This document shows positions 33,199-43,680 of a stretch of 64,000 nt of DNA, piece by piece. The position numbers and the translations under genes were made by a program. The DNA comes from Lasiosphaeris hirsuta. Its lineage: Eukaryota > Ascomycota > Sordariomycetes > Sordariales > Lasiosphaeriaceae. The first letter of the stretch is position 1; each line of letters opens with the position of its first letter. Under the pieces are notes generated by a model. The model did no database searches. It was not told where the DNA came from and saw only the letters and a program-made list of their open reading frames with translations. The DNA is taken from positions 744,001-808,000 of the forward strand of contig JAUKUA010000007.1 of NCBI GenBank assembly GCA_030549175.1, read 5' to 3'.

Positions 33199-34411
33199 AT
33201 ATTGGTTCATGAGGCATGATGAATGATTTCACGTTATTTATTTCTAATGTATTTCGCCCTGCGATATGGAATGGTTTTTTGCACTTCCTTTGAGTATGGA
33301 GGAGAATGGTTCTATACCCCGTTTGGATCTTGTGGAATTGGTAAAAATGAAGATGCTCATGAAGAAAGTTGATATGGACATTATGTGAAGAAATAGGGAG
33401 GTTACAGCGAACGACTCCTAATGTACTCATCTTTTCCCCTCAAAATGATTTGGGAGCACATCACTTGACCTGTAGCATCGTTACTCCAGAATGTATCGTG
33501 GTTTTCTTTCCGCCTCAGCCCTAGAACCCAGAGGCCGGGCTTGTAGTAGCAGTGTTACTAGGAGGTACGTAGAAGTCCAGGCACGCGTTTCAACGCTTCA
33601 ACCATGATCTAGAGCTCAAGAGCTTCTACGAGTATAACAAATATTAGGAGCCCGGGCATACCTTCATGCACACGCTCAACATAAGGCGCTCCTGATATAT
33701 CCTACCAGAGGTGGCTCACCGGGGATGGTTTGGAGGAGATCTAAGATGTGGTTCAAACTATTCGGCGGCTTCACGAACAGGCTGCCAGGAAAAAAATACC
33801 TCACAAATCAACAATGGCCAAGAGGCTGAGACGACAGACTGAACTGGAAGGTGGCTTTTCTCTCTAGAGTTTTTATGTACCGAAGAACGCTGTAAGCTGG
33901 TCAGGTGGGTGAGGCCCGGCAGCGGTTTTTCTGGTCGAGTACGGAGCCCGGGGGGCCGTACCGTCAGCCGGGAGACGGTTGCGCCCCGGTCAGGGTTTCT
34001 TTTTGATGGCGGAGGATGCATCACTATCACCATCGACACAACATTTGTAAACCTCGATAACGTAACAAAAATCTCCGAAGTAAGGCAGACCTCACGCCGA
34101 AGGAACGTACCGTTATCTCGCCGACGGGTTTGAGTGAAGAAGTTGACAATACATATCATGTCGCCCAATATCAAGTCCTCAGTCAAGAGCCCTCGTCGGC
34201 TTTCTTTGATAGCACCGGGGGATAAAATATAGGGCTACCTCCCATCCATCTCGAAGAAAAAGGAAATGTGGAAAATGTGTGGCAATGGTGACGTTCTCAG
34301 TGCCTGGCAGTCATGAGCCGTCACCCTGGGTCGAAATGGTTCCAAATGAGACAAGATATCGCGATGAATGAACACAACCAGCAAACACCGTCGTGTTCCC
34401 CCTGCCCCCGC
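33199..34411. other. intergenic
   Basis: No recognised gene. Frames at 33758-34186 have no motif. Composition moves from mixed to GC-rich towards 34 kb. Confidence 0.45.
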
Positions 34412-35290
34412 TTAGACATTGAACAAAAGTGGGTTGCCAGTGCCACACGACTTTTTGTGATGGCGCCAGTCTTTCTTCTGGCAGTCCTGTCCGGCATAAA
34501 CGGTTAGCAGGTGGTCATGTTCAGCCAAAGTTGGCGGCGAGGCGAACCTTGCCGCAGAACCAGCCGTGGGCCTTGTGCATCTGCCACACCGCAACAGCCG
34601 TCTTCCGATGTTAGAGGCAACCTTTCCGCATGCGTGGCAGCTAGGCTGATCGAAGCTGCGCGTGGTACCAGAGTTGTAATTGTCAAGCGCTGCAAGGACC
34701 TGTCGCTGTCCGGGGCCGCGGAAGCCGTCATCGCAAATAGGCAAATAATCCTTCTCTCGAGGGAGTCTTGGGGACAATTGCGCGGAGATGCTGAATGTGT
34801 TCTTCTTTGATCTGGGCACCGACATGCATCATCATGGCGGCGAGGACAATGATTCGGTACTCGTAGGGGAAGAACGAGTCGGTGCCTTCCTTTGCGCGGT
34901 ACTCACGAAGAGGCCGATCGCCGATACCAGAGTCCAACTTCTAGCGGTAGGCGGACTCATCGACATCGGAATCCTCGTTGGCGTGGCCACCGGTCCTGAA
35001 CAACAACACCCAGGCGAACACGTCGGAAAGAGCATCGCCCATGATCTCATGGTCGATCTCGGCAATGATGTCCTCGTCCTGGTCGCCCTCAAACATGCCT
35101 AAGGCATTAGAAGGAACGTGGCACGGGGTGTGAAGAGGCTGTGTGACTTACAGTGACCCCAACGACCCATGTTGTCAAATTTCGTGACGAGCTCCTGAGG
35201 TTGCCTGTGGCGCTGCGGTAAAGTAGTGACAGCTGAGTGTAGATGGTTCCTCCTGATGAAATCAGTCGAACCTTTGCGAGGCAAAGCAAG
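34412..35290 (-). pseudogene. MYND zinc-finger protein, decayed
   Basis: Read on the minus strand, an exon ends FDNMGRWGHC at 35152. A GTAAGT intron (35151-35099) joins it in frame to MFEGDQDEDIIAEIDHEI. The frame continues to an in-frame TAG near 34943 and on through FFPYEYRIIVLAAMMMHVG. A first frameshift lies near 34737. Then comes CHACGKVASNIGRRLLRCGR, a second frameshift near 34576, and AHGWFCGKDCQKKDWRHHKK-SC. The two halves together show the full CxxC...CxxC...YC...C...H..C MYND pattern. MYND fingers bind proline-rich partners (family knowledge). With one stop and two frameshifts it is non-functional. The upstream limit is approximate. Confidence 0.7.
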
Positions 35291-36239
35291 AGGACGCGTG
35301 GGACAGGATGAAATAGTCAAAGTTTGGAAGTGCAGAGGAAGGCGAGTGACTAGCAGAGATTTTGGTGGGAACTTATTTCGGAAGAGTAAGTCAGGCAGTC
35401 TATGGGTTTCAAGGTAGTGCGTTCCTTCCCCAGTGATCCTCGAGAGGGAGTCATGGGGGTTGCTCAACCGCTCTTCGCTCCTGCCTCTCATAACCCCGGA
35501 CAACTTTGGTTGTTACGGTGCGGGAATTATGTTCACTGGGACTGCCAGTGGCCTAACTTAAGCTACCAGCCGTACTACCTTTTGCGGTGGCAGCTGCCCC
35601 AAACAGCTTCCGTCATTTTCTGCCAACAAACAGAAGCAGTCGGAAACAAGAGGCGGATGATCTATTGCAAGACTATGGCTGGGACCGGTTTCCGCAACTC
35701 CTTCTCATTGTAACTTTGATCTCAGTTCCCGCACCCAAATCCACGGTCAAAAAGAGAAAAAAAATTGGTCTACCAAGCCAGTGCGGAAGACGCCTTTTTG
35801 CTATCCCGGCTGCCGTCCCATTATCAACATGCCTATCAACACAGTCTGTGCTGCGTTCTGTATTCGTCGGATTCCCGCCACGTGCCGCAGCACAGTGCCC
35901 CGTTATTGCCTTAACATCTCATCGTCAGCAGTGTCCCTCTATCAGCATTCGCGAGACGCATCGACGGGGTGAAGTACCTGCATTCCTTCGCTCTGGAGGC
36001 TTCAAGTTTGTCTTCTGCGCCAGGACGGAGAGAGGCCAAGTCGATAGCCCAGCCGGGAAAAGTTGTTGTCTCTCGTTAATGTTGCTATCGTCGACCCCTG
36101 CCAACCACACCACCCCTCGCCGTTTTTGCTCAGGCACTTGCCAGGAGGAGGACATCAGTGAAGTGACTGAAACAGGTTTAGACTACCTAGACTTCCGAGA
36201 ATGAAAATTGGCACTTTTCGCGAGAGAGAGGCCTGAGCA
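35291..36239. other. unassigned
   Basis: The plus frame at 35587-36204 is open (205 codons) but shows no domain and no matching neighbour. Not called as a gene. Confidence 0.35.
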
Positions 36240-36892
36240 ATGACTGGCTTACCTCTGGCCGCGAGGCAAGCTCGATAGAAGGAAGAGTATGTAAAGGCCC
36301 GGAAAGCCCGCGTAGAAAACTACTGGAAGGAGGAAGCACCCCCTCGCTACAGGCACTTGAAGATCGGCTGGAAGGACAAACCACCCGAGCTGAAGGCTTT
36401 GTCCCGGAGAGAGCACGCGCTCCTCTTGGCCAACACGACACAGCCGACGCGGCTCGAAGCGGCGGCCAAGGAAGAAGGGTGGGTTCCCCCAGTACCCACC
36501 GGGGCTCAGCTCATACCGGAGCGCAGCAGGCCGCCAGGCCCAGCCTGCGATCCCTGCAGTAAAGCGCACACCAAGTGCGTGGGAGAGCTCCCGTGCACCA
36601 GTGCAAGAAAAGAGGCCAGGAGTGCGTCTGGGTTGAAAGATCTAAGCACCCGGTAGGGTGTAGGGACCCCGAGGAGGGTCCGCCGGGCAGGTGGAACCTC
36701 GTTGAGGCCAGTCAGCAGCGGTGGGAGGCTAACCGACCAGGGAACTACAAGCAAACCGATCACTTCTTCAAGCTTGTGCCCGGGCCAATCCGGCGTGTGA
36801 TCTTCCGGTCTAATCCCTACATCCCTACAGAAGATCAAGGTGGATTGCGGCAGGAAGGAATGCCGGGACTTAGAGTCAGTACCCAGAATTAA
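36240..36892 (+). pseudogene. Zn2Cys6-type protein, broken
   Basis: From ATG 36240 the frame reads MTGLPLAARQAR, meets a TAG near 36276, and continues ARKARVENYWKEEAPPRYRH. It runs to ACDPCSKAHTKCVGELPC (about 36541-36597), the first half of a fungal binuclear zinc cluster. The second half, QCKKRGQECVWVERSK, is in the next frame, so a one-base frameshift lies at about 36600-36605. The reading then ends at 36892. Zn2Cys6 proteins are fungal transcription factors, but the cluster here is C-terminal to a basic region, which is unusual. It is now a pseudogene. Confidence 0.6.
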
Positions 36893-36899
36893 GGTTAGT

Positions 36900-37115
36900 A
36901 GCCCAGAATCAGGGTGTGGTCAAGAACTAGGGTCAGCGGCCACAATATACCAGCTCGGAATTCGGGCTGGTGCATAATGTACCAGCTCTGAATGTGGATG
37001 TTACATAATATCCTAGCCTGGATTTAGGATAGTATATAATGAGCGGGTACATTATGTGCTGGTCTATTCTGGGCCATCCTATCACATACTACTCCAAATT
37101 CTAAGCTAGTATGTT
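36900..37115 (+). repeat. palindrome-rich repeat cluster 1
   Basis: Contains several loose copies of a unit around cataatataccagctcggaa, for example acaatataccagctcggaat, gcataatgtaccagctctga and cattatgtgctggtctattc. Related to the clusters at 38295-38520 and 60080-60310. Confidence 0.65.
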
Positions 37116-37354
37116 GTGTACCATCCGTCCTCGACAATCTCCCATGTCGCCTTTTGCACAAGTTTCCGAACAAGGTTGGCATGTCGTAACAAGTCTTTGA
37201 CACAATCTCTAGCAAACGCCCGTTTTCCAGAGCTGTTTCCATGACGAGCTTCTAATACACTAGTACGAGCGCCTGCGTCTTATTAGAGATCATTCCACCT
37301 AAAAGAAATCAACTAGATTACTCTGTATATGTCTTCCTCGTTCGTTCTTGATGG

Positions 37355-37598
37355 TGTTATCTGGCGACCCTGACTCAGATCACGTAGATACTGGCAATTG
37401 TGCCGTATTCCGTGAAGTAGAGTAAATTGGGTGCTGAAGAGGAGGAGGTTAGGAATGGTTTCCAGCCTAGCCGCAAGATGTAGGCGCAGGCCGTGAGGGA
37501 GCCATTCTCTGTCCATCCGAGGAGCCAGGAGGAAGCCATTCACTGTCCTCTCGTCCTCTTATCTATCTACTTATCTACCTGACAAATCCATTGTCACA
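37355..37598 (-). repeat. LTR-like unit (solo), 244 bp
   Basis: On the minus strand it starts TGTGACAATGG and ends CGCCAGATAACA, the TG...CA form of an LTR. A second copy lies at 26236-26650. No paired LTR or reverse transcriptase is found within several kb, so it looks solo. Confidence 0.65.
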
Positions 37599-37732
37599 GT
37601 TCCCGTATCAGTTCTCTGACCGAGCGTGTCACAACCGCCGATACAGGACAGCTGTTCCAGCATTTCTCCCATTTTCTTGGCGAAATCGAGATAGGCAGTT
37701 GAAAAGCTGATGACCATCTGAGCCAAACTACA

Positions 37733-37890
37733 GAGCTATGATCACACACTTTAACCGTACCGTGTACTACCTTGGTAGTACTGTTGGTTCGATACAGAGC
37801 TCTCACACAGAGGTGAGGGAGGTGATCGTCGTAACACGGAGTGGTAGATGGCGAGATAGAAGGTAATACAGGGAGATGGAATGGCTTAAC
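37733..37890 (-). repeat. dispersed repeat copy B
   Basis: Inverted copy of 14320-14480. It lies about 135 bp outside the TG end of the LTR-like unit at 37355-37598, so it may be the internal flank of the same retroelement. Confidence 0.7.
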
Positions 37891-38129
37891 AGCTCGTAAC
37901 AGCCTGGTTATCTGAGGCGAATCTGGGCACACGAAATCTCCTTTTTCGTTCGCAATCCTGAGCTAGGGTCAGCTGGGGTGAGCTGTGGCTGATTTGTCCT
38001 GAGCTCTCCCTGATTCTTCCTTGAGCTGGGGTGATCCCGTACACCGCCGCTGCACAGCCTCAGAAACTGCTCTTCAGTCTCCCCGGATAAAGTTTCTGAT
38101 CGATAGAAAGCAGATGGCGCGTAATCTGT

Positions 38130-38290
38130 AAGGATAGCTTTAAGGCAGGAGCCAGGTTTTGGGACTACCGGTCCGTGCTTTGGCCTAGTGCTGGGCGACG
38201 TAGTGAGACTGTTATGGGCCCAGAATTGGGCCCGTTTGCTAGAGCGCCGAGCTGCTTCAGACCACTCGCCAAGTGTCAGAGCTTCTAGGT
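38130..38290 (+). repeat. dispersed repeat (GTCCGTGCTTTG family), complete copy
   Basis: Runs from ggcaggagccaggttttggg through gagcgccgagctgcttcaga. Matching pieces occur at 40134-40250 (left half) and 43425-43475 (right half), on either side of the hAT element. Confidence 0.75.
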
Positions 38291-38294
38291 TAGT

Positions 38295-38520
38295 TTGGGC
38301 CCGAATTTGGCCCAGAATATACCAGTATATGCCCTTGGATGGTATACAATACCCCAGCTCAAATTTAAGGATAGTACATAATATCCCAGCTCCGAATCTG
38401 GGATGGTACATGATATACCAGCACTGATAGGATGTCCCACAATATACCAGTACATGATAGGGTGGCACAATATACCAGTACATGCCCTGGGATAGTACAT
38501 AATATCCCAACTCGGAATGG
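38295..38520 (+). repeat. palindrome-rich repeat cluster 2
   Basis: About eight degenerate units with the core GGTACATAATATACCAG or its variants (gtacataatatcccagctc, caatataccagtacat). Each unit is itself near-palindromic (GGTA...TACC). Read as protein on the minus strand it gives Tyr/Trp/Ile-rich nonsense. Confidence 0.75.
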
Positions 38521-38867
38521 AATTCAGACTTCCGACCATCCCGCATCGTCAGTTCTGCTTACCAAAGATGGCCCACTAGTGTTGGTACATTCTGCCAGAA
38601 ACACTGCACACTGGAATCTGTGGAATTGATGGGGTTGCAACTGCCTGATTGTCTTGCTTGTTCTGTTCTCTCCAGCTCTCTGGCTTCGCCAGAGAGCCCC
38701 TATTATAGTACTGCGCGGTGGTAACATTGGTGGCAAACTGTGGCCCTGCGTCAGTTCAGCTCTCTTGAGCTCCATTCAACTCAGTTGGCCACACCTTCCT
38801 GCGCATTCCGGCCTTCGGCCGGAACCCCTTTTTCTTACAGTTGGTGGTGTGGCCCGGGCGGCCCCCC

Positions 38868-38885
38868 GGGGGGGGGGGGGGGGGG
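38868..38885 (+). repeat. poly-G run of 18
   Basis: Eighteen consecutive G follow six C in gccccccggggg. It may be a real tract or an assembly artefact. Confidence 0.9.
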
Positions 38886-39026
38886 TATATGCAACGCCAC
38901 TCCTAAGGGTCTGAGAATATTATTGGCTTCCGCCATTCGGACGACAGTAGCATTGGGGATGACGAAATAGTTAAGTGAGGGCTTATAATAGTTGTTGGGT
39001 GTATTGTTGGGTTTGCGCTATATGTC

Positions 39027-39490
39027 ATGGTTGTGGTACGGTTACGCCAAGTAAGCGTCGACTTGGACCTGCTCCCAGAGCTGGTATCTAACTGCCGTCC
39101 TTACCACGATATCCTGCCCGGTTTTCCCAAAGACGACCCTGACGTGATGGAGGGTATAAAGCGCTATGCGGATGCCATAGGCTACACCAGCACTACGGGT
39201 ATCGTGCTCTGGAGCACCCTAGGCTTGCCGCTGCGCATTTTCCTTGGCTTCTTGGCCGTGGGTGGCGTATGCGCTGTTTTCTATGGCCTCTATTGGTTGG
39301 CTTCGAATTTGCTGAAAATATTGGGGTTTTCTTCTCGCTTGGATTCTGGATTGGCATTACCTACTGTTTTGCACAGCTTAATCAGAAGAGGAAATTGCTG
39401 GGCAGCGTCCTAGGTGAGGAATATGGAGACTCTCAGTGGGGGTTTGGCCAGGTTCTGGCTGTTTTTGCATGGATGCTGCTCTTGCTTTAG
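39027..39490 (+). pseudogene. small membrane protein with a frameshift
   Basis: The first frame encodes DLDLLPELVSNCRPYHDILP, a segment ending GIKRYADAIGY, then a membrane helix (IFLGFLAVGGVCAVFYGLYW) and ends at 39413. The second frame (39269-39490) continues with FFSLGFWIGITYCFAQLNQK and RKLLGSVLGEEYGDSQWGFG, then a last helix ending WMLLLL. The two read as one protein if a single-base shift lies near 39310-39330. Family not recognised. The gene stands alone in a repeat-rich area. Confidence 0.45.
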
Positions 39491-40133
39491 TCCGTGGTAG
39501 GTATTTTGAAGAGCGTTGTAAGGGCATGTATATCTTCTTCTGACCGTAAGTAGTTCCTCGAATCCTCTTTTGCCCTTCCTAACAAGGCCATTTTTGCAGA
39601 ATGAAAGTGAAAAGATAATATATCTTCTCGCCGACGCTACACTAAAATGCGACCTGCTGTCTCGCTGGGTGATTCTATAGAACACGAGCTGGGGATAAGA
39701 AGAAATGTTTCACCACCCTAAAATCGACGACCACCCATACTCCTTGTCACGTGATCCTTCGCCACCTTTGATCAGTCCAGATCAGCCCCGGCTCAGCTTC
39801 GGCTAATATTTACCCATCAAACAGCACGGCTTTGCGAGAAGGTGCAGTTTTAGCCGAAGAGCCCAAAATGGTCCCGTGTAAGCAAAAGGCCCAGAACTGG
39901 GACATTTGCATCCGCAATAACCACCACGCAGAACTTCGTAGACAATTCGTCCCTTCTTCCGCTTGGGAATGCTTATATCCATTACTAGTCGTTGATACTA
40001 GAGATATTCATATTCAGGAGATGCCTTTGCAAGTGGGCGCCGTTAGGAGATAAAGGGTATATCGCACATCGAGACCCTTAGTGCTCGTCAAATGACTGTA
40101 TTTAGAAGACTGAATTCGTGTTATGATGATTAG
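39491..40133. other. repeat-flank sequence without a gene
   Basis: Contains the exact 18-mer CACCACCCTAAAATCGAC at 39711-39728, shared with 20794-20811. A 73-codon frame at 39832-40053 is unsupported. Confidence 0.5.
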
Positions 40134-40250
40134 CTGAAAGGCAGGGGCCGGGTTTTAGGCTGCCAGTCCGTGCTTTGTCTGCCCAGTACTTGGGCAACGC
40201 AGTGAAAAGCCGTTGTGGAGCCGAGAATTGGGCCCGGGCTTTGTGCTTAC
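40134..40250 (+). repeat. dispersed repeat, left half before the hAT element
   Basis: gaaaggcaggggccgggttt through cgagaattgggcccgggctt matches 38130-38230. Confidence 0.75.
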
Positions 40251-40267
40251 GCTCAGCAGGACCAAAG

Positions 40268-43200
40268 CAGCGAATGACACAAATCAAATAAATCAAATAA
40301 GGCCCCCCTATTTGATTTGAATTTGGCAATCAGGAGGCCTATTTAGCTTGCAAATTGGCATATTTGACTTGTTTATATTATTTACAAATAAAATGCCAAG
40401 CCCGGAACAATACAAATTTCCACTCCGACCAAACCCGAACTGATAGCCACCTCCGCCGGCTGAAATCACGCTACCCCAAAACATCGAATTTCACTACCAA
40501 TGCCGTAAACATTAAAGCCTAGATATTGTATCGTCATGTATGGCTTGTCGCTGGGTACTTACTGTCAATTTGGTACGACTGAATACCCTTTCATACTCTG
40601 TTGAAGCCGGAGGTATTGAGAGGATAGTTATCGCCATCTATAAGAGCTTTGGATAACGGTCCTATTGTACCACCTACCACTTTAGAAGGTTATCTATTGA
40701 AGGAGGCACATACTCTAATAGGTAGTTACCAAGTTCATCGTTAACAGGTAGTAGTAATGGCTCGTATTGAATAGATCTATATAAAAAGTCGTTACACGTA
40801 GGCAGGTAGATCTGTTCGGCTGGCTTTACCCTCTAAATGGGTTAACTAAAATACTTACGGTCGTATAGCTTACGTACCATAGTAATTATATCGTCAACTT
40901 ACTCTGCCGTTATGTTTAACTCGAGCCACTTCTTTCTAAGCGATAGGTAGAGTACCTGGGCTATCTAATAGACTGGAGAGTCTCGTAACAATTCGATATA
41001 TCCTTTTAACTTCGTAATCGTAAGATCAAGGCTTTGTTATATGAAGTTAGTACCTTCTTAGCTAAGGTCCATATCTAGAGGCGTAAGCGTAGGTACTCTA
41101 GGGGGTACTATATCGTTGGCTAGTCTGCTAGGCTGGCTATGTTGTCTCGGTAAGTCGACCTAGTAACTATCTAAACGGCGTAGTAATTAGCCCGTATTTG
41201 TACATTACGTACGTCTTGAAGCTATTATAGGCCTTGTAGACTCATAGGTTTGTTGACGTAGCGGCAGCGGTAGCTGAGGGAGGTTTAGGCTAGTAAATAG
41301 CGTAGGTATGGGATTGTTATAATAAGTGGCATGTTATATCCGTAGATCTTAGAGTAGCTGGTAAGTAGTAGGAGCTACGTGTATAATATAAGATCTATTG
41401 CCCTTAAAGACCTTTGTTACCACCTTAAAAAGCTCTAGTATTAACTTTATCACAGTTAATAGTTACTAATCCTCTATATCTAAGATATCTTCGGTAGGGA
41501 CCTTCTTACCGGCCGGCTTGTTGGACTATAGATAGTAAAAGGTATCTAACGACTCTTGTAGTATAATTGTCCTCTTAATTATAAAGAATAACAAGTTTTA
41601 GTAAGTATCGTTATCTCCGGCTAACTATAGTAAGCCATTAGAGTAGTCGTATAAGGTAAAGCTAAAGTCTTCCTTCTCTTTAGGCGTTAATTTATTGTTA
41701 GCAATACGTATAAAGTTATCACGTCGTTATAGGTTATACCGAATTTAATGAACGAGATTGTATAGTTTTTTAATAAGGCTACGCTTTCTCTATTATTAAA
41801 GAAGAGCTTGTTCTTCTCCTATATCTATATAGGCCTAGGAGCTAGGCTTAAGCGAACGTAAAAGCTCGGTATCTTTACCTTTAAGAAACGCCTTCGTGAT
41901 AAGGTTGATGATATGGCCGAAGTAGCGAACGTGGCGTACTAACTTTAGGTAGGAGAGTATATCGTGATCTATAGCCGGGTATAACAAATCGATAAGTTCG
42001 TCGATATAGGTGTCATTAAAAGGCGTGTTATCGGCCTGGTAATAACTAAGTTTTAGTAATATGTTATATTCTTCGGTAGTTATCTTAAGAATCGATGTTA
42101 ACAACTTATTAAAGTAGGTACTAGTTATCTACTTTATGGCTAATAACTACGTAAGTAACGTCCCTTGATTGTTAGGATAGTATATTACTATTCCTAGGAG
42201 GGATAGATTGTTAGGAGAGGTCTAAAGATCAAAGGATATGTACTTAGTATAGAGAGATAACGTTATTATTTCTTTTACCTCTACCTGTTAGGCGTGGAAC
42301 TTCTCGTCAATCTATCTCGTAATAGTCTTACTAGTTTCGGGTATCAAAGTATTAACCATTTTAGTATTTAGAAGCCGTAACATGGTACGGAAGTTGGCGT
42401 GTTATACCATGGAGAAGGGTATGTTAGAATCGATGATTTAGTCGAGTAGAGCTTCCTTAAATTGGTCGGCTGTAGACCGGGAAATCGTAGGCCGGGCCCG
42501 GGCGGTTACGGCTTGTAGTTGTTCGAAGATAGATCTAGACTTCTTAGTTGGCCGGGTGGTATTATCATTAGGATAGGAGCTATTATTAGTAATGCCGTAG
42601 GCTTGCTGTAAGTAAATATTCGTGTTAGATGTGGCGATAGTGTTATATACGCCGTTATTACAGTGCTTGTAACACCAAATAGACTCTTTAACGGTATTAT
42701 CGTTAAGGAGATAGCAAAGGCAATAGCCGTACCCTCTAATCTATGACTTCCGTGCCCTCTTCTTATGTATCTATGCCTTTAGTATGTAACGCTTTCTCCC
42801 GTATTGTACGGTCGGCATGTCGGAAATGCGGTGGGGGACATCTTGGAGCAGGGTTGTACGCTCTGCCTGGGCCGCGATACTAGTCGTTCGATCGGCGATT
42901 AGTCGGAGTGGATTTGTGGTATCGGAGCGAGCTGTTGTGGTTGTTATAGAGGACTGTGTATCGCTATTGACGGAGGCGGTGTCGGATAGCTCTATTAAGT
43001 CGGCCATGATATTAGAGAGGTGTGGATTGAAGACAGTGGAAGATGTGTGCCAAATGCTAATATACGCTCAAATGGCTGGAATTGGCTGGAATTGACTGCA
43101 TGGAAAATTCCACTGTTAGCTGTGCTCAAATTGTCGAAAAAGGACCACTCAACGGGGAGATTTTTTCGATTAATTGGGCGTCCAAATCCAGGCTTATTTT

Positions 43201-43306
43201 GCCCTGGAAACCAGAAAAGTGGGACATGCATTTTCCTTATTTGGTTTGTATTTGATTTGTTTTTGGCTTATTTATTTGGACTTTATTTGACTTATGTCAG
43301 GCCCTG
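40268..43306 (-). mobile_element. hAT-superfamily DNA transposon, complete ends, RIP-mutated
   Basis: The element is 3039 bp. Its ends are CAGCGAATGACACAAATC at 40268 and, on the opposite strand from 43306, CAGGGCCTGACATAAGTC: an imperfect terminal inverted repeat starting with CAG and continuing into TCAAATAAA on both sides. The flanks carry a perfect 8-bp target-site duplication GACCAAAG at 40260-40267 and 43307-43314, the size expected for hAT. The interior is strongly TA-rich with a decayed transposase on the minus strand. Confidence 0.92.
40540..43007 (-). pseudogene. hAT (Restless-like) transposase relic
   Basis: Start MADLIELSDTASVNSD at 43007, followed by a disordered Ser/Thr-rich head ending MPTVQYGRKRYILKA. 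In the middle (42104-41835) are YYQADNTPFNDTYIDELIDL and RHVRYFGHIINLITKAFLKG, matching the hAT core around a catalytic Asp and the CFGHIINL helix. Near 40636-40577 lies ILSIPPASTEYERVFSRT, the C-terminal dimerisation motif. Many in-frame TAG/TAA stops interrupt it, consistent with RIP of CAG/CAA codons. It would have catalysed cut-and-paste of its own element and is dead here. End points are approximate. Confidence 0.85.
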
Positions 43307-43424
43307 GACCAAAGTAGGGTGCCACGGCTTTCAACGACTTCTAAACTCACTCTAAAAACCTTCCTGATCTCGCTGAGCACCTATCTAGTCACTGTTACGT
43401 GCTTAGCTGTAAAGCTACATTTGC

Positions 43425-43475
43425 CAGAGCACCGAGCTGCGTCGGACCACTCGCCAGCGCCTGAAAAGTAAAGTA
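43425..43475 (+). repeat. dispersed repeat, right half after the hAT element
   Basis: ccagagcaccgagctgcgtc followed by ggaccactcgcc matches 38235-38275. Confidence 0.75.
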
Positions 43476-43680
43476 CATGGCCAATGGCAGAGTGAAGTTC
43501 GAGAGTCGAGGCTGGTAGCATCGGTCCCGGTACAACTTTCTAAGCTAGTATATCATATACTGTTGGCTAGTGTACTCTCAGAGGAGTGCTTGCACAGTGG
43601 GCCGGAGGCCTACTGCTCGTGTACGACAGTACTACTGAAGGAAGCAAATGTAGGAGTGAATTGCTTGAACCCTCGTCCCC

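Noticed and set aside
35587..36204. A 205-codon plus frame
   Set aside because: No domain, no start context and composition of random GC-rich DNA; noted only as unassigned.
37908..38546. A 212-codon minus frame across the palindromic repeat cluster
   Set aside because: It encodes repeated Tyr/Trp/Ile strings dictated by the palindromic repeat units and has no recognisable domain; it is an accident of the repeat.
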